Positions 7,937 through 15,979 of a stretch of 64,000 nt of DNA are shown piece by piece; positions within the stretch are counted from its first letter, which is position 1; every line of letters begins with the position of its first letter. Source of the stretch: Nitrosopumilus sp. Nsub (GTDB taxonomy: Archaea; Thermoproteota; Nitrososphaeria; Nitrososphaerales; Nitrosopumilaceae); contig NZ_LQMW01000008.1 in NCBI RefSeq assembly GCF_001541925.1, forward strand, positions 78,996 to 142,995, given 5' to 3'. The notes beneath the pieces were generated by a model that saw nothing but the letters and a program-made list of their open reading frames with translations, had not been told where the DNA came from and searched no databases. Made by a program: the position numbers and the translations under genes.

Positions 7937-8266
7937 CTAAACTACCTCGTCACCTTCACTTCCAGTCTTAATATCTACTGCACGGAGCATTTGTGAAATG
8001 AAAATTTTACCTTCACTAGAGTTTTTCTTAATAATCTCTACTGCTTTTTCTTCTTTTGCTTCAGGTATAACTACCATTAATCGATATTTGTCTGAAAAAT
8101 GAGGAACAAAAATCTCCATTCCTTTATGTGAATGAATTTCAGCTGCAGTTTTTGCACCTCTTCCTCTAACTTTTACTACGGTTAATCCTCCTATACCGAT
8201 TTGTTTTAATCCTTCACTAATTTTCATTACATCGTTATTTGCAATTATTATTTCAAGTTTTAACAT
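7937..8266 (-). CDS. glnK: PII-family nitrogen signalling protein (GlnK)
   Basis: The 109-residue protein has PII features: N-terminal strand LKLEIIIANNDVMKISEGLKQIGIGGLTVVKVRGRG (read in pieces), a T-loop region about 37-55, and a C-terminal IKTGSEGDE loop like the RTGExGD nucleotide-binding loop. PII trimers bind ATP/ADP and 2-oxoglutarate and gate Amt channels. The T-loop has no tyrosine at the bacterial uridylylation position, so that control is unlikely. It is divergent from amt across 114 bases with a palindromic element, and leads an operon with three small genes. Confidence 0.9.
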   Translation of the reverse strand: MLKLEIIIANNDVMKISEGLKQIGIGGLTVVKVRGRGAKTAAEIHSHKGMEIFVPHFSDKYRLMVVIPEAKEEKAVEIIKKNSSEGKIFISQMLRAVDIKTGSEGDEVV

Positions 8267-8305
8267 GTTTATTTTACTTAGTTAAAGTTAATAATAATTT
8301 AGAAA

Positions 8306-8338
8306 TTGATTATCTTTTGATTATCACAGACAATCAAA
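8306..8338. promoter_or_regulatory. Putative operator between glnK and amt: TTGATTATC half-sites
   Basis: TTGATTATC occurs as direct repeats at 8306-8314 and 8317-8325, eleven bases apart (one helical turn). The second copy forms an interrupted palindrome with GACAATCAAA at 8329-8338: arms of 10 with one mismatch and a 3-base spacer. The cluster lies just upstream of the probable amt TATA region (about 8350-8360, TTAAATGTAAA), which is about 26 bases before the amt ATG. A shared nitrogen-responsive regulator is inferred. Confidence 0.5.
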
Positions 8339-8380
8339 TTGGAAAACTGTTAAATGTAAAATCTTGATTTCATTATAATT

Positions 8381-9667
8381 ATGATAGATACCGGTGATAC
8401 CGCATGGATGTTAATTGCAGGATGTTTAGTATTGTTAATGATTCCTGCACTTGGCTTGTTTGAATCTGGTTTATTGAGAAAAAAAAATACAGTTTCAATT
8501 TTCATGCAAATATTTTTTGGAATGTCATTACTTAGTGTAATGTGGTTTGTATTCGGATTTAGTCTTTCGTTTGGTCCTTCAACAACTGGTATTATAGGAA
8601 ATCTTGATTGGTCATTTTTGAAAGGCATTCCTTGGGATGCTCCATTAGAACAATATGCTCCTAGCATTCCTGGTGTACTCTTTGTAAAATTCCAGTTAAT
8701 GTTTGCATGTATTACTCCATTATTATTAACAGGAACAATTGCTGAAAGAATGAAATTCAGTTCTTTCATTATTTTCATATCTGCATGGTCGATGCTCATC
8801 TACTACCCAATCGTTAACATGGTTTGGGGTGGTGGATGGTTAGCACAACTTGGTGTTGTTGACTTTGCTGGTGGCATTGTAATTCACACTACTGTGGGAA
8901 TGGCCGCACTCGCCGCTGCTTTGGTACTTGGAAAAAGACGAGGATTTGGTCCGGCAATCAACATTCCCCACAGCATTCCTCTTGCTGTATTAGGTTCTTC
9001 ATTATTATGGCTAGGTTGGTTTGGATTTAATGCAGGTAGTGCATTAGCTTCAGGTGGTGTTGCTGGTAATACTGTAATTGTTACTCACTTAGCATCTTCA
9101 GTATCTGCATTAATTTGGGCAGGTTTATCATGGATGCGAACTGGCAAACCATCAATTGTTGCAACCATTAATGGTGCAATTGCTGGACTTGCTGGAATCA
9201 CTCCTGCATCAGGATACATTAGTGTAGAACACTCCTTTGTTCTTGCTATTGCAATTGGTATCTTGTCATATGGTGGTGTTGTACTAATTAGAGATAAATT
9301 AAAAATTGATGATGCACTTGATGTAAGTTCTGTACACGGAATTGCAGGAATTGTTGGTGCACTTGGAATTGGTATCTTTGCAAGTACTATGATCAACCCA
9401 TCTGGTGTTGACGGATTATTGTATGGTGACTATAATCAAATTTGGATTCAAGCAGTTGGTATTGGTGTAGCTGCAGTTATGGGCTTTGGTGGAACATGGA
9501 TTTTATTACAATTAATTAAACATCTAATTGGAATTCGTGTTGAGCCTGAAGAGGAAGACATTGGTTTAGATATTAGTGAACATGCTGAAGCAGCTTATTC
9601 TGATGAAGAAGAGTTCAAACTTCCATATGATGATTTTAAACAATCATCTAAGAAAAATAAAAAATAA
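8381..9667 (+). CDS. amt: Ammonium transporter (Amt)
   Basis: The 428-residue protein has about eleven membrane helices and the Amt/Mep/Rh signatures: MIPALGLFESGLLRKKN (helix 1), GTIAERMKF, and the twin pore histidines His169 (GGIVIHTTVG) and His319 (SSVHGIAG). It moves ammonium across the membrane, supplying ammonia for assimilation and possibly oxidation. The cytosolic tail is acidic (EPEEEDIGLDISEHAE) and Lys-rich at the end. It is divergent from glnK, its usual regulator. The short leader suggests leaderless or nearly leaderless mRNA. Confidence 0.96.
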   Translation: MIDTGDTAWMLIAGCLVLLMIPALGLFESGLLRKKNTVSIFMQIFFGMSLLSVMWFVFGFSLSFGPSTTGIIGNLDWSFLKGIPWDAPLEQYAPSIPGVLFVKFQLMFACITPLLLTGTIAERMKFSSFIIFISAWSMLIYYPIVNMVWGGGWLAQLGVVDFAGGIVIHTTVGMAALAAALVLGKRRGFGPAINIPHSIPLAVLGSSLLWLGWFGFNAGSALASGGVAGNTVIVTHLASSVSALIWAGLSWMRTGKPSIVATINGAIAGLAGITPASGYISVEHSFVLAIAIGILSYGGVVLIRDKLKIDDALDVSSVHGIAGIVGALGIGIFASTMINPSGVDGLLYGDYNQIWIQAVGIGVAAVMGFGGTWILLQLIKHLIGIRVEPEEEDIGLDISEHAEAAYSDEEEFKLPYDDFKQSSKKNKK

Positions 9668-9715
9668 TTTTTGATTTTTTATGACTGATGAAAAAGAATA
9701 TGAAGAGAGGCCTGA

Positions 9716-10108
9716 ATGGGAATGGTTGAAGAAGTAACAACAAAACCAAATTATGAAAAACTTTGTTCAAAAATTTTAAACTCTGGTGAACATATTAGAT
9801 TCGCTGGATTCGTAAATGATAAATCAAAAATTTTACACAGTGAACAAAAAGATAATCTTGATCCTCTTTTATCAGATCATGAAATTGCAATGTCTATTCA
9901 TTATACATTAGAGAGATGGAGAAAAGCACAAAACTTTACATTTCGTTTAGGAAAAGAAAGACTAACTTTTACTGAATACGATCATGTAACATTAGTTACA
10001 ATTCCGTTTAAAGGAACTTTATTGCTAGTAAGTACCGAACCTAGAATAAATTATGATCCTATTGTTGAAAAAATTAATTCTATCTTAACTGATTGGGAGA
10101 AAATTTAG
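9716..10108 (+). CDS. Uncharacterised 130-residue protein, archaeal
   Basis: I do not recognise a named family. The ATG at 9716 has GAGAGG seven bases upstream. The protein looks alpha/beta: helix NYEKLCSKILNSG, strand HIRFAGFVND, helix DHEIAMSIHYTLERWRKAQNFTF, strands RLTFTEYDHVTLVTIPF and GTLLLVSTEP, helix VEKINSILTDWE. This order is like roadblock/profilin-type sensor folds, but that is a guess from pattern alone. It ends one base before the FNR-type gene, so the two are probably co-transcribed. Confidence 0.7.
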   Translation: MGMVEEVTTKPNYEKLCSKILNSGEHIRFAGFVNDKSKILHSEQKDNLDPLLSDHEIAMSIHYTLERWRKAQNFTFRLGKERLTFTEYDHVTLVTIPFKGTLLLVSTEPRINYDPIVEKINSILTDWEKI

Positions 10109-10109
10109 T

Positions 10110-10931
10110 GTGGAAAATGGGACTATTAGTTACACTCAATTATTGAGAGAAGATTTAGGCATTTTTCGTGTTACACCTGATGACAAAGTTCCTGATTTTA
10201 AGGCAGGTCAATTTTTAACTCTTGGGTTACCTTTAGATAGTAAAATTGTAAATCGAGCTTATTCTATTACATCTTCGCCTCAAAACAAAAGTTTCTTTGA
10301 ATTTGTTATTAGATGGGTTAGACGTCCTCTTCCTGGAAGGCTAACTACTTTATTATTTAATGCAAAAGAAGGTGATAAAATTAGTTGGGCAAAACCTGCA
10401 GGTAATCTAACTATTAATGATACATTGCCAAACGGTGAAAAAGACAATAGAAGAATTGTCTGCATTGGCGGTGGAACAGGATTGGCACCTTTTGTCAGTT
10501 TTGCACAACATCTTCATGACACAAACGACAAAAGAGAGATCGTTGTCTTGCATGGTGCAAGTTACGTTGATGAGTTAAATTACAAACAACTCTTAACTGA
10601 TTTAGAAAATGAAAGTATTGATAGAGGTAAGGACAAATGGAATTTCAAATATAGAGCAGCAATCAGTAGACCTGATGAATGGACTAATCGTTCATGGATT
10701 GGTCATAAAGGTAGAATTGAACAGTTTTTGAGACCTACTGATAGTGGTAAATCTGCTCTTGAAGAATTGGTGGGGGAAAAAATAACTAAAGAAAATACAA
10801 TTTTCTATGTTTGTGGTTGGCAAGGAACCATTGATGGAACTATGGATTATCTAACAAACAAAAATTTTGTTACTGAAAAAAATAAGCGTGAAGACGGAAG
10901 TTTTGAAGTTAAATTCGAATCTTATGGATAA
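10110..10931 (+). CDS. Ferredoxin-NADP reductase-like flavoprotein (FNR family)
   Basis: The 273-residue protein begins at GTG one base after the previous stop. It has the FAD motif RAYSITSSP (about 50-58), the glycine-rich VCIGGGTGLAPFVSF nucleotide-binding loop (about 116-130) and the C-terminal FYVCGWQGTID motif that closes on NAD(P)H. The length and lack of iron-sulfur or haem domains fit a stand-alone ferredoxin/flavodoxin-NADP(H) oxidoreductase (Fpr type). It may supply electrons between NADPH and ferredoxin in this aerobic archaeon. The electron partner cannot be read from the sequence. Confidence 0.87.
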   Translation: MENGTISYTQLLREDLGIFRVTPDDKVPDFKAGQFLTLGLPLDSKIVNRAYSITSSPQNKSFFEFVIRWVRRPLPGRLTTLLFNAKEGDKISWAKPAGNLTINDTLPNGEKDNRRIVCIGGGTGLAPFVSFAQHLHDTNDKREIVVLHGASYVDELNYKQLLTDLENESIDRGKDKWNFKYRAAISRPDEWTNRSWIGHKGRIEQFLRPTDSGKSALEELVGEKITKENTIFYVCGWQGTIDGTMDYLTNKNFVTEKNKREDGSFEVKFESYG

Positions 10932-10932
10932 A

Positions 10933-10971
10933 TTTTACAATTATTTGATTATCATTTCTATAATTGTAAAA
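10933..10971. promoter_or_regulatory. Perfect 12-bp inverted repeat enclosing TTGATTATC
   Basis: TTTTACAATTAT at 10933-10944 and ATAATTGTAAAA at 10960-10971 are exact reverse complements separated by 15 bases. The spacer starts with TTGATTATC (10945-10953), the same 9-mer found twice between glnK and amt. It sits between the fnr-like stop and the PII-fusion gene. It could be a terminator-like hairpin for the upstream operon, an operator, or both. Confidence 0.5.
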
Positions 10972-11011
10972 AATCACTATGTTTAAAAACATCTATGATT
11001 TTCATCAAATT

Positions 11012-11596
11012 ATGAAAAAAATTGAAGCTGTAATTAATCGAAAAAATTATCCTTCAATTCGTCAAAAATTAGATGCTTTAGGTATAGATATTATTGATAA
11101 ACGAAATTTAGAAGATAGTAAATTTGTAAGTCAATCAAAAGGTTCCAGAGTAGGTGGATCTTCTCTTAGATCTACAATGCTTGCAAAAATTGAATTGGCA
11201 ATGACTGATAAACAGGCAAGAAATGTAATAGACATAATTTCCAAAAATTCGGGACTCCCAAAATCTTCTCCAAGTAAAATTTTTGTCTTTGAAATGCAGG
11301 AATCTATTGAACTCAATTCTCTTAAAGGTGAATCTGATGTTGAAATAGATAATGAAGAGGAAAAACAATTTTCTGTAGCCCCTAAATTTGTGACTAAACG
11401 TAATAGATTAGTTCCACTTCAAAAAAGAACTTTGTACAACTTAGAACAATACTATGACAAACATAGTGATGTTTTAGCATCTGATTATAGAATTCGTTCC
11501 TTTAGTGATTTTGTTAATTATTGTATTATGAAATATTTACCTACACTTGATAAACAACTAAAGAACCAATCAATTCTTTATGAAGATGTTTTATAA
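11012..11596 (+). CDS. PII-like domain fused to a probable ribbon-helix-helix domain
   Basis: From the ATG at 11012 (194 residues) the N-terminus MKKIEAVINRKNYPSIRQKL reads like the first strand and helix of PII. A second strand (TMLAKIELAM), helix (ARNVIDIISKN) and KIFVFEMQES strand complete the ferredoxin-like fold by about residue 100. The T-loop is replaced by a Ser/Gly-rich segment (SKGSRVGGSS) and the PII C-loop is not conserved. After an acidic linker the last 80 residues (LVPLQKRTLYNLEQYYDKHS, then RSFSDFVNYCIMKYL) suggest an RHH DNA-binding unit. An in-frame ATG at 10979 is the alternative start; TTTAAAAA at 10981-10988 is a good TATA box for the later start. Confidence 0.7.
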   Translation: MKKIEAVINRKNYPSIRQKLDALGIDIIDKRNLEDSKFVSQSKGSRVGGSSLRSTMLAKIELAMTDKQARNVIDIISKNSGLPKSSPSKIFVFEMQESIELNSLKGESDVEIDNEEEKQFSVAPKFVTKRNRLVPLQKRTLYNLEQYYDKHSDVLASDYRIRSFSDFVNYCIMKYLPTLDKQLKNQSILYEDVL

Positions 11597-11623
11597 TTAA
11601 AAATTATTTTTGCTTTTACTATC

Positions 11624-11962
11624 TTATTTTGTATTATTATCTAATGTAACTTCAATTGCTACTCTTTTTTCATTAGCTCTGTCTTCTCCTGGATATTTTA
11701 ATTGAGAAATTTTTTCATTTAATTTTTCATCAGTTACACATGATGCTTTTCCAGTAAATTCCACGTTGTTATATTGAATTATCACTTCTGAGTTTGTAAT
11801 TGCATTTTGAAACCAATCCCCATCAGGGCGATGTCTTGAAAAATAGATTTTTTCATTATATTTTACAGCCCTTAACCATACTGAATGACGTTTACCTGTT
11901 TTTCTTCCTTTTGTAACTAAAATTGGTCGAAATCGTTCTTCATTGATTTCCATGCTAATCAT
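11624..11962 (-). CDS. Small split-barrel flavin/deazaflavin-type protein (DUF385/PNPOx-like)
   Basis: The 112-residue protein has the pattern of small split beta-barrel proteins: VTKGRKTGKRHSVWLRAVKY (TxGRKTGKxR is typical of DUF385/Ddn-like proteins), EKIYFSRHRPDGDWFQNA and NSEVIIQYNNVEFTGKA. Relatives bind F420 or FMN and reduce quinones or nitro compounds. Thaumarchaea make F420, so that cofactor is plausible. Substrate unknown. Internal ATG at residue 4 is an alternative start. Confidence 0.75.
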   Translation of the reverse strand: MISMEINEERFRPILVTKGRKTGKRHSVWLRAVKYNEKIYFSRHRPDGDWFQNAITNSEVIIQYNNVEFTGKASCVTDEKLNEKISQLKYPGEDRANEKRVAIEVTLDNNTK

Positions 11963-12040
11963 ACTCTGTCAAGTAATTTAACCCCATTGATAGAAATTTC
12001 TAATATTTGATATGATAAGGAAATTTTGTAATTTAGAAGC

Positions 12041-12493
12041 ATGTCAGTGAAATTAGAAGGAATGCCTGAGAACATAGCCACAGCTGATACCTTTACTGGA
12101 AAAAAAGTAATTGATAGAGAAGGAATTCAATACGGAAAGGTTAAACACATACATATTCACCAAGACTCACTTTCTGTATCTGGTGTAACAATACATCAAG
12201 GATTCAACAAAGATTATTTCCTTTCTCATGATTACATCGATAAATTTTCTGATGAGCAACTACTTCTTAGTAGACCTCCTGTCAGAACTGGAATTCCAGT
12301 AGTAGATATTGATAGTCATAAAATCGGAAAAGTCAAAAGATTACACAAACATCCAGACACCAATGAATTGGAATCAATCGAAGTTAGTCATGGTTTGATG
12401 CATTCAAAAATCTTATCCAAATCTGAAATTTGGGGAATAGGTGAAAAAATCATTTTAAGAATGACTAAAGAAGAATTCAAAAATCTTGAATAA
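12041..12493 (+). CDS. Tandem PRC-barrel-like domain protein
   Basis: The 150-residue protein contains two similar halves. The first (about 18-85) has GKKVIDREGIQYGKVKHIHI then SVSGVTIHQGFNKDYFLSHDYI. The second (about 88-145) has GIPVVDIDSHKIGKVKRLHKH then LESIEVSHGLMHSKILSKSEI. A GxVxDxxGxxxGKVxxI strand pattern followed by an F/I-L-S-xxxI segment is the PRC-barrel signature. Such domains bind RNA, ribosomes or photosystem parts in other proteins; the role here is not known. It is a single gene with its own promoter region. Confidence 0.75.
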   Translation: MSVKLEGMPENIATADTFTGKKVIDREGIQYGKVKHIHIHQDSLSVSGVTIHQGFNKDYFLSHDYIDKFSDEQLLLSRPPVRTGIPVVDIDSHKIGKVKRLHKHPDTNELESIEVSHGLMHSKILSKSEIWGIGEKIILRMTKEEFKNLE

Positions 12494-12520
12494 TTCTTTA
12501 AAATTCTTTTTTATTATTTT

Positions 12521-12613
12521 CTATTTTTTTGCACATTTTTCACAAACAGGACTTCCATCCTTTAATGTGATTTCTACATTTGATGAGTGGCATTTTTGAC
12601 ATAATCCTTTCAT
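12521..12613 (-). CDS. 30-residue zinc-ribbon microprotein
   Basis: ATG at 12613, TAG at 12521. The product has two CxxC pairs (LCQKCHSS and VCEKCAKK) separated by a short hairpin-like stretch (VEITLKDGSP), enough for one zinc ribbon and nothing else. It fills the gap between the PRC-barrel gene and the ABC transporter. The spacing and conserved cysteines make chance unlikely. Function unknown. Confidence 0.6.
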   Translation of the reverse strand: MKGLCQKCHSSNVEITLKDGSPVCEKCAKK

Positions 12614-12707
12614 AAGTCATATCCATCAAATACTCTTTTTAAATTTTGTATGATTTGTTCATGTTCTAATACTTAGCAATTTATAATTCCCACATGAGAT
12701 CAGATCG

Positions 12708-13706
12708 TTGTATTCAATAGAAACAAAATCACTAACAAAATCATTTGGAGATTTAGTAGCTGTGAATGATATTTCTTTTTCAGTTGAAAAAGGAGAAATT
12801 TTTGGATTCTTGGGACCAAATGGAGCTGGTAAAAGTACTACTATGATGATCTTTACTACTTTACTAAAACCCACAAATGGAAATGCGTTTGTTGGAGGTT
12901 TTGATGTAATAAAAAATTCTAAACAAGTTCGAGAAAATATTGGATTTGTACAACAAGAAACTACTGTTGATGAATATCTATCTGGGCGTGAAAATCTCTT
13001 ATTACAAGCAAAATTAAACCATATCCCAAAAAATGAAATCAATCAAAGGATTGATGAAGTTTTAGATTTGATTGAACTTTCAGATAAACAAGATGAATCT
13101 GTAGTTACATACTCTGGAGGAATGAGAAAGAGATTAGATATTGCTGGAGGTCTTTTACATCATCCAAGAGTTTTGTTTTTAGATGAACCTACTGTAGGAT
13201 TAGATATTCAAACTAGAAGAAAAATTTGGCAATATATTAAAAAAATTCATACACAATTTGACATGACAATTTTTCTTACAACTCACTATATGGAAGAAGC
13301 AGATAGTCTATGTGATAGGATTGGAATTATAGATCATGGAAAAATCCAAGTAATTGATACTCCTAAAAATATGAAAAATGATCTTGGTAATGAAATAATC
13401 TCATTAGTCATTGAAAGTAATAGTAATTATGATTCATTTTTACAAGAACTTAAAAAAATTGAATTTATTAAAAAAATTAATGAGGCTGGTTCAAAATTAA
13501 CTCTTTTCACTTCAAATGGCACTGAAGTAATTCCTAAAATTTTCCAAATATCTTCAGAACTTGGAATCAAAATCAAATCTATTTCTTTAACTCAACCAAC
13601 ACTTGATGATGTCTTCATTTCTTATACTGGACATGAAATTCGAGATGATGATTCAAAATATAACAGAAGACGTGAACATGCAAAAATGAAGAGATTACGA
13701 CAATGA
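12708..13706 (+). CDS. ABC exporter ATP-binding subunit (DrrA/CcmA-like)
   Basis: The 332-residue protein starts at TTG. It has Walker A GPNGAGKST (about 36-44), Q-loop GFVQQET, signature TYSGGMRKR (about 131-139), Walker B VLFLDEPTVGLD (about 152-163) and H-loop TTHYMEEAD. A C-terminal extension after about 225 (ISLVIES..., then SLTQPTLDDVF) is typical of DrrA-type drug or lipid exporters. The downstream permease overlaps by 4 bases (ATGA), so the two form one exporter. Substrate unknown. Confidence 0.92.
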   Translation: MYSIETKSLTKSFGDLVAVNDISFSVEKGEIFGFLGPNGAGKSTTMMIFTTLLKPTNGNAFVGGFDVIKNSKQVRENIGFVQQETTVDEYLSGRENLLLQAKLNHIPKNEINQRIDEVLDLIELSDKQDESVVTYSGGMRKRLDIAGGLLHHPRVLFLDEPTVGLDIQTRRKIWQYIKKIHTQFDMTIFLTTHYMEEADSLCDRIGIIDHGKIQVIDTPKNMKNDLGNEIISLVIESNSNYDSFLQELKKIEFIKKINEAGSKLTLFTSNGTEVIPKIFQISSELGIKIKSISLTQPTLDDVFISYTGHEIRDDDSKYNRRREHAKMKRLRQ

Positions 13707-14488
13707 ACACAATAGCATATGATGCATACACTATTTTTTGGAGAGAGTTAAAGAGATACAAAAAATCTCGAAGTGGAGTTTTAATCCGATTAATTCAACC
13801 TGCAATTTGGATTATTGTTGTTGGAAATATTTTTTCAGAAACTCAGCCTCTAATTCAATCTGTAGGATTTGAAGGTGAATATATTGAATTTATGGCGCCT
13901 GGTGTAATTATTCTAACTGCTATTTTTACTAGTATTTTTGGTGGTGTGAATACTCTGTGGGATAGAAGATATGGTTTTATGAATAAGGCATTGACTTCTC
14001 CAATTTCACGATCAGCAATTGCAATTGGAAAAATGTCTGCAATTTCTTTAATTGCAGCTTTACAAGCAAGTTTGATTATTGGAATAGCATTAGCAATCGG
14101 TGTAACTTTTCCAAATCCTTTGATGATAATTCCTATTATGGGGATTGTAATTTTATTTTCATTAGGATTTTCTGGAATTTCTGTAACATTAGCAGCCACT
14201 GCAAAATCACAAGAAACGTTTTGGGGAATGATCAATTTACTTGGTATGCCGTTATTCATGTTGAGTCCCGCATTATTCCCATTGGAATTATTGCCTGATT
14301 GGCTTGCAGTAGTAGCAAAACTAAATCCTGTCACTTATACTATTTTGTTAGTTAGAGAATTAATGACAGGAGTTTCTGAGGGTGGTGTTCCTATACTGAT
14401 TAGTGTTGGTGTAATTTTTGCATTTGTTGTTGCAATGGTTGGTATTGCAAGTTATGTTTTCACTAGGGAAGTAAACAAACCATTTTAG
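13703..14488 (+). CDS. ABC-2 type exporter permease
   Basis: The 261-residue protein has six predicted membrane helices, the ABC-2 permease plan. Recognisable parts are the N-terminal amphipathic segment (WRELKRYKKSRSG), the YIEFMAPGVIILTAIFTSIF segment, the MNKALTSPISR cytosolic loop and the MLSPALFPLELLPDWL-AKLNPVTY segment near the C-terminus. It is the membrane partner of the preceding ATPase. It ends 2 bases before the convergent glyS stop. Confidence 0.9.
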   Translation: MNTIAYDAYTIFWRELKRYKKSRSGVLIRLIQPAIWIIVVGNIFSETQPLIQSVGFEGEYIEFMAPGVIILTAIFTSIFGGVNTLWDRRYGFMNKALTSPISRSAIAIGKMSAISLIAALQASLIIGIALAIGVTFPNPLMIIPIMGIVILFSLGFSGISVTLAATAKSQETFWGMINLLGMPLFMLSPALFPLELLPDWLAVVAKLNPVTYTILLVRELMTGVSEGGVPILISVGVIFAFVVAMVGIASYVFTREVNKPF

Positions 14489-14490
14489 AA

Positions 14491-15948
14491 TTAAGGAAAT
14501 CCTATAGATTCTAACAAAATTGAATCAATTTTAGAAATATCTACTCTACTTTGTTCCATAGAATCTCTTTTTCTAATTGTTACTGTATTGTCTTCTAATG
14601 TTTGATGATCAACTGTGATTGCAAAAGGAGCACCAATTTCATCTAATCTTCTATATCTTCTACCAATTGCACCTGAATGATCCAAAAATGCGTCACATTT
14701 TCTTTTAATGTTAAGAAAAATTTCATCTGTTTTTTCTTTTAATCCATCTTTTTTAACTAATGATAAGATTCCAACATGAACTGGAGATAAATATGGTTTT
14801 AATGATAAAACCATACGTTCGTGTTCTTCATCATTTTTTAATGAATGTTCTAAAATTGTATATAGACTCCTATCAATTCCCATAGAAATTTCAAATACAT
14901 GTGGTAAAACTTTTTCATCATTATCCATCACTTCAAATTTTTCTTTACTCATATTTGCATGGCTGGACAAGTCATAATCTGATCTATAATTACATGCTAC
15001 AAGTTCAAGCCAACCAATTGTTGTTTCAACTTCAAAATCAAATGCAACTTCAGCATAGAAAGCTTTTTCCTTATTTCCTAATTTTCTAAATCTACTTTTT
15101 GAAATATCAATTCCTGTTTTTTCATAAAATTCAGTTAAAATTCCTAAATAATATGCCACAAATTTATTCGGAACAGTACCTGATTCTAAAGCCTCTTTAC
15201 AAGTCATAGAAATTGGTTTGTCATCTGTTTGAACTCTAATTACTGTTTTTTCTACTTCTGCAAATTTCTCAACACTATCTAATTTAGTTGGGTTACAAAA
15301 TACTTCGATTTCTGCTTGATAAAATTCTCTTAAACGAAGTAAGCTCTGTCTAGGTGCAATTTCATTTCTAAAACTTTTTCCAACTTGAGCAATTCCTAAC
15401 GGCAGTTTTCCTCTCATAGTTTTGAAAAGTCTAGGGAAATCAACAAATATTGATTGACATGTTTCAGGTCTGAGATATGCTTCTTCTTCTTGAGGACCAA
15501 TACCAACTTTAAACATCATATTGAATTTTTTTGTTGAACTAAAATCACCTTTACATTTTGGGCATTGTATTTTATTTTCTTTAATTGCATTATCAAATTC
15601 AATTAAATCTGCACTTTCAGGAATCTCAATACCTGCAATTTCAGCAATTGTTCTATCTGCTCTAAATGTTGAATTACATTTTGTACATTTTATTATCGGA
15701 TCTGCAAAATTACCTAAATGACCTGATGCCTCAAAAACTGATTTAGACATAATTTGTGAACCATCAATTTCCATCATTCCATCCCTTCGGATTAATTCTC
15801 TTCTCCATAATTCAAGAAATTTATTTTTTAAACTAACGCCGGATGGTCCATATTCCCAAAAACCAGCATTTGCATCTGAATAAACTTCACAGCTTGGAAA
15901 ATAAAATCCTCGTTCAAGTGCTAATTTCATAACTTCTTCATAATTCAT
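14491..15948 (-). CDS. glyS: Glycyl-tRNA synthetase (class II, archaeal/eukaryotic alpha2 type)
   Basis: The 485-residue enzyme starts MNYEEVMKLALERGFYFPSCEVY and contains class II motif 1 (WRRELIRRDGMMEIDGSQI), motif 2 (FRNEIAPRQSLLRLREFYQAE), motif 3 (EISMGIDRSLYTILE) and a C-terminal anticodon-binding domain (LSPVHVGILSL). It charges tRNA-Gly; a tRNA-Gly(CCC) lies 7.5 kb away. The LRPETCQSIF segment replaces the commoner LRPETAQG. A zinc-ribbon-like insertion (CTKCNSTF, CPKCKGDF) follows motif 1. Confidence 0.96.
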   Translation of the reverse strand: MNYEEVMKLALERGFYFPSCEVYSDANAGFWEYGPSGVSLKNKFLELWRRELIRRDGMMEIDGSQIMSKSVFEASGHLGNFADPIIKCTKCNSTFRADRTIAEIAGIEIPESADLIEFDNAIKENKIQCPKCKGDFSSTKKFNMMFKVGIGPQEEEAYLRPETCQSIFVDFPRLFKTMRGKLPLGIAQVGKSFRNEIAPRQSLLRLREFYQAEIEVFCNPTKLDSVEKFAEVEKTVIRVQTDDKPISMTCKEALESGTVPNKFVAYYLGILTEFYEKTGIDISKSRFRKLGNKEKAFYAEVAFDFEVETTIGWLELVACNYRSDYDLSSHANMSKEKFEVMDNDEKVLPHVFEISMGIDRSLYTILEHSLKNDEEHERMVLSLKPYLSPVHVGILSLVKKDGLKEKTDEIFLNIKRKCDAFLDHSGAIGRRYRRLDEIGAPFAITVDHQTLEDNTVTIRKRDSMEQSRVDISKIDSILLESIGFP

Positions 15949-15979
15949 TATTCATTTACCTCAATAATCGTATACATTT

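Noticed and set aside
9681..9737. 18-codon frame MTDEKEYEERPEWEWLKK overlapping the start of the 130-residue gene
   Set aside because: It overlaps the better-supported ATG at 9716 in another frame and is too short to support.
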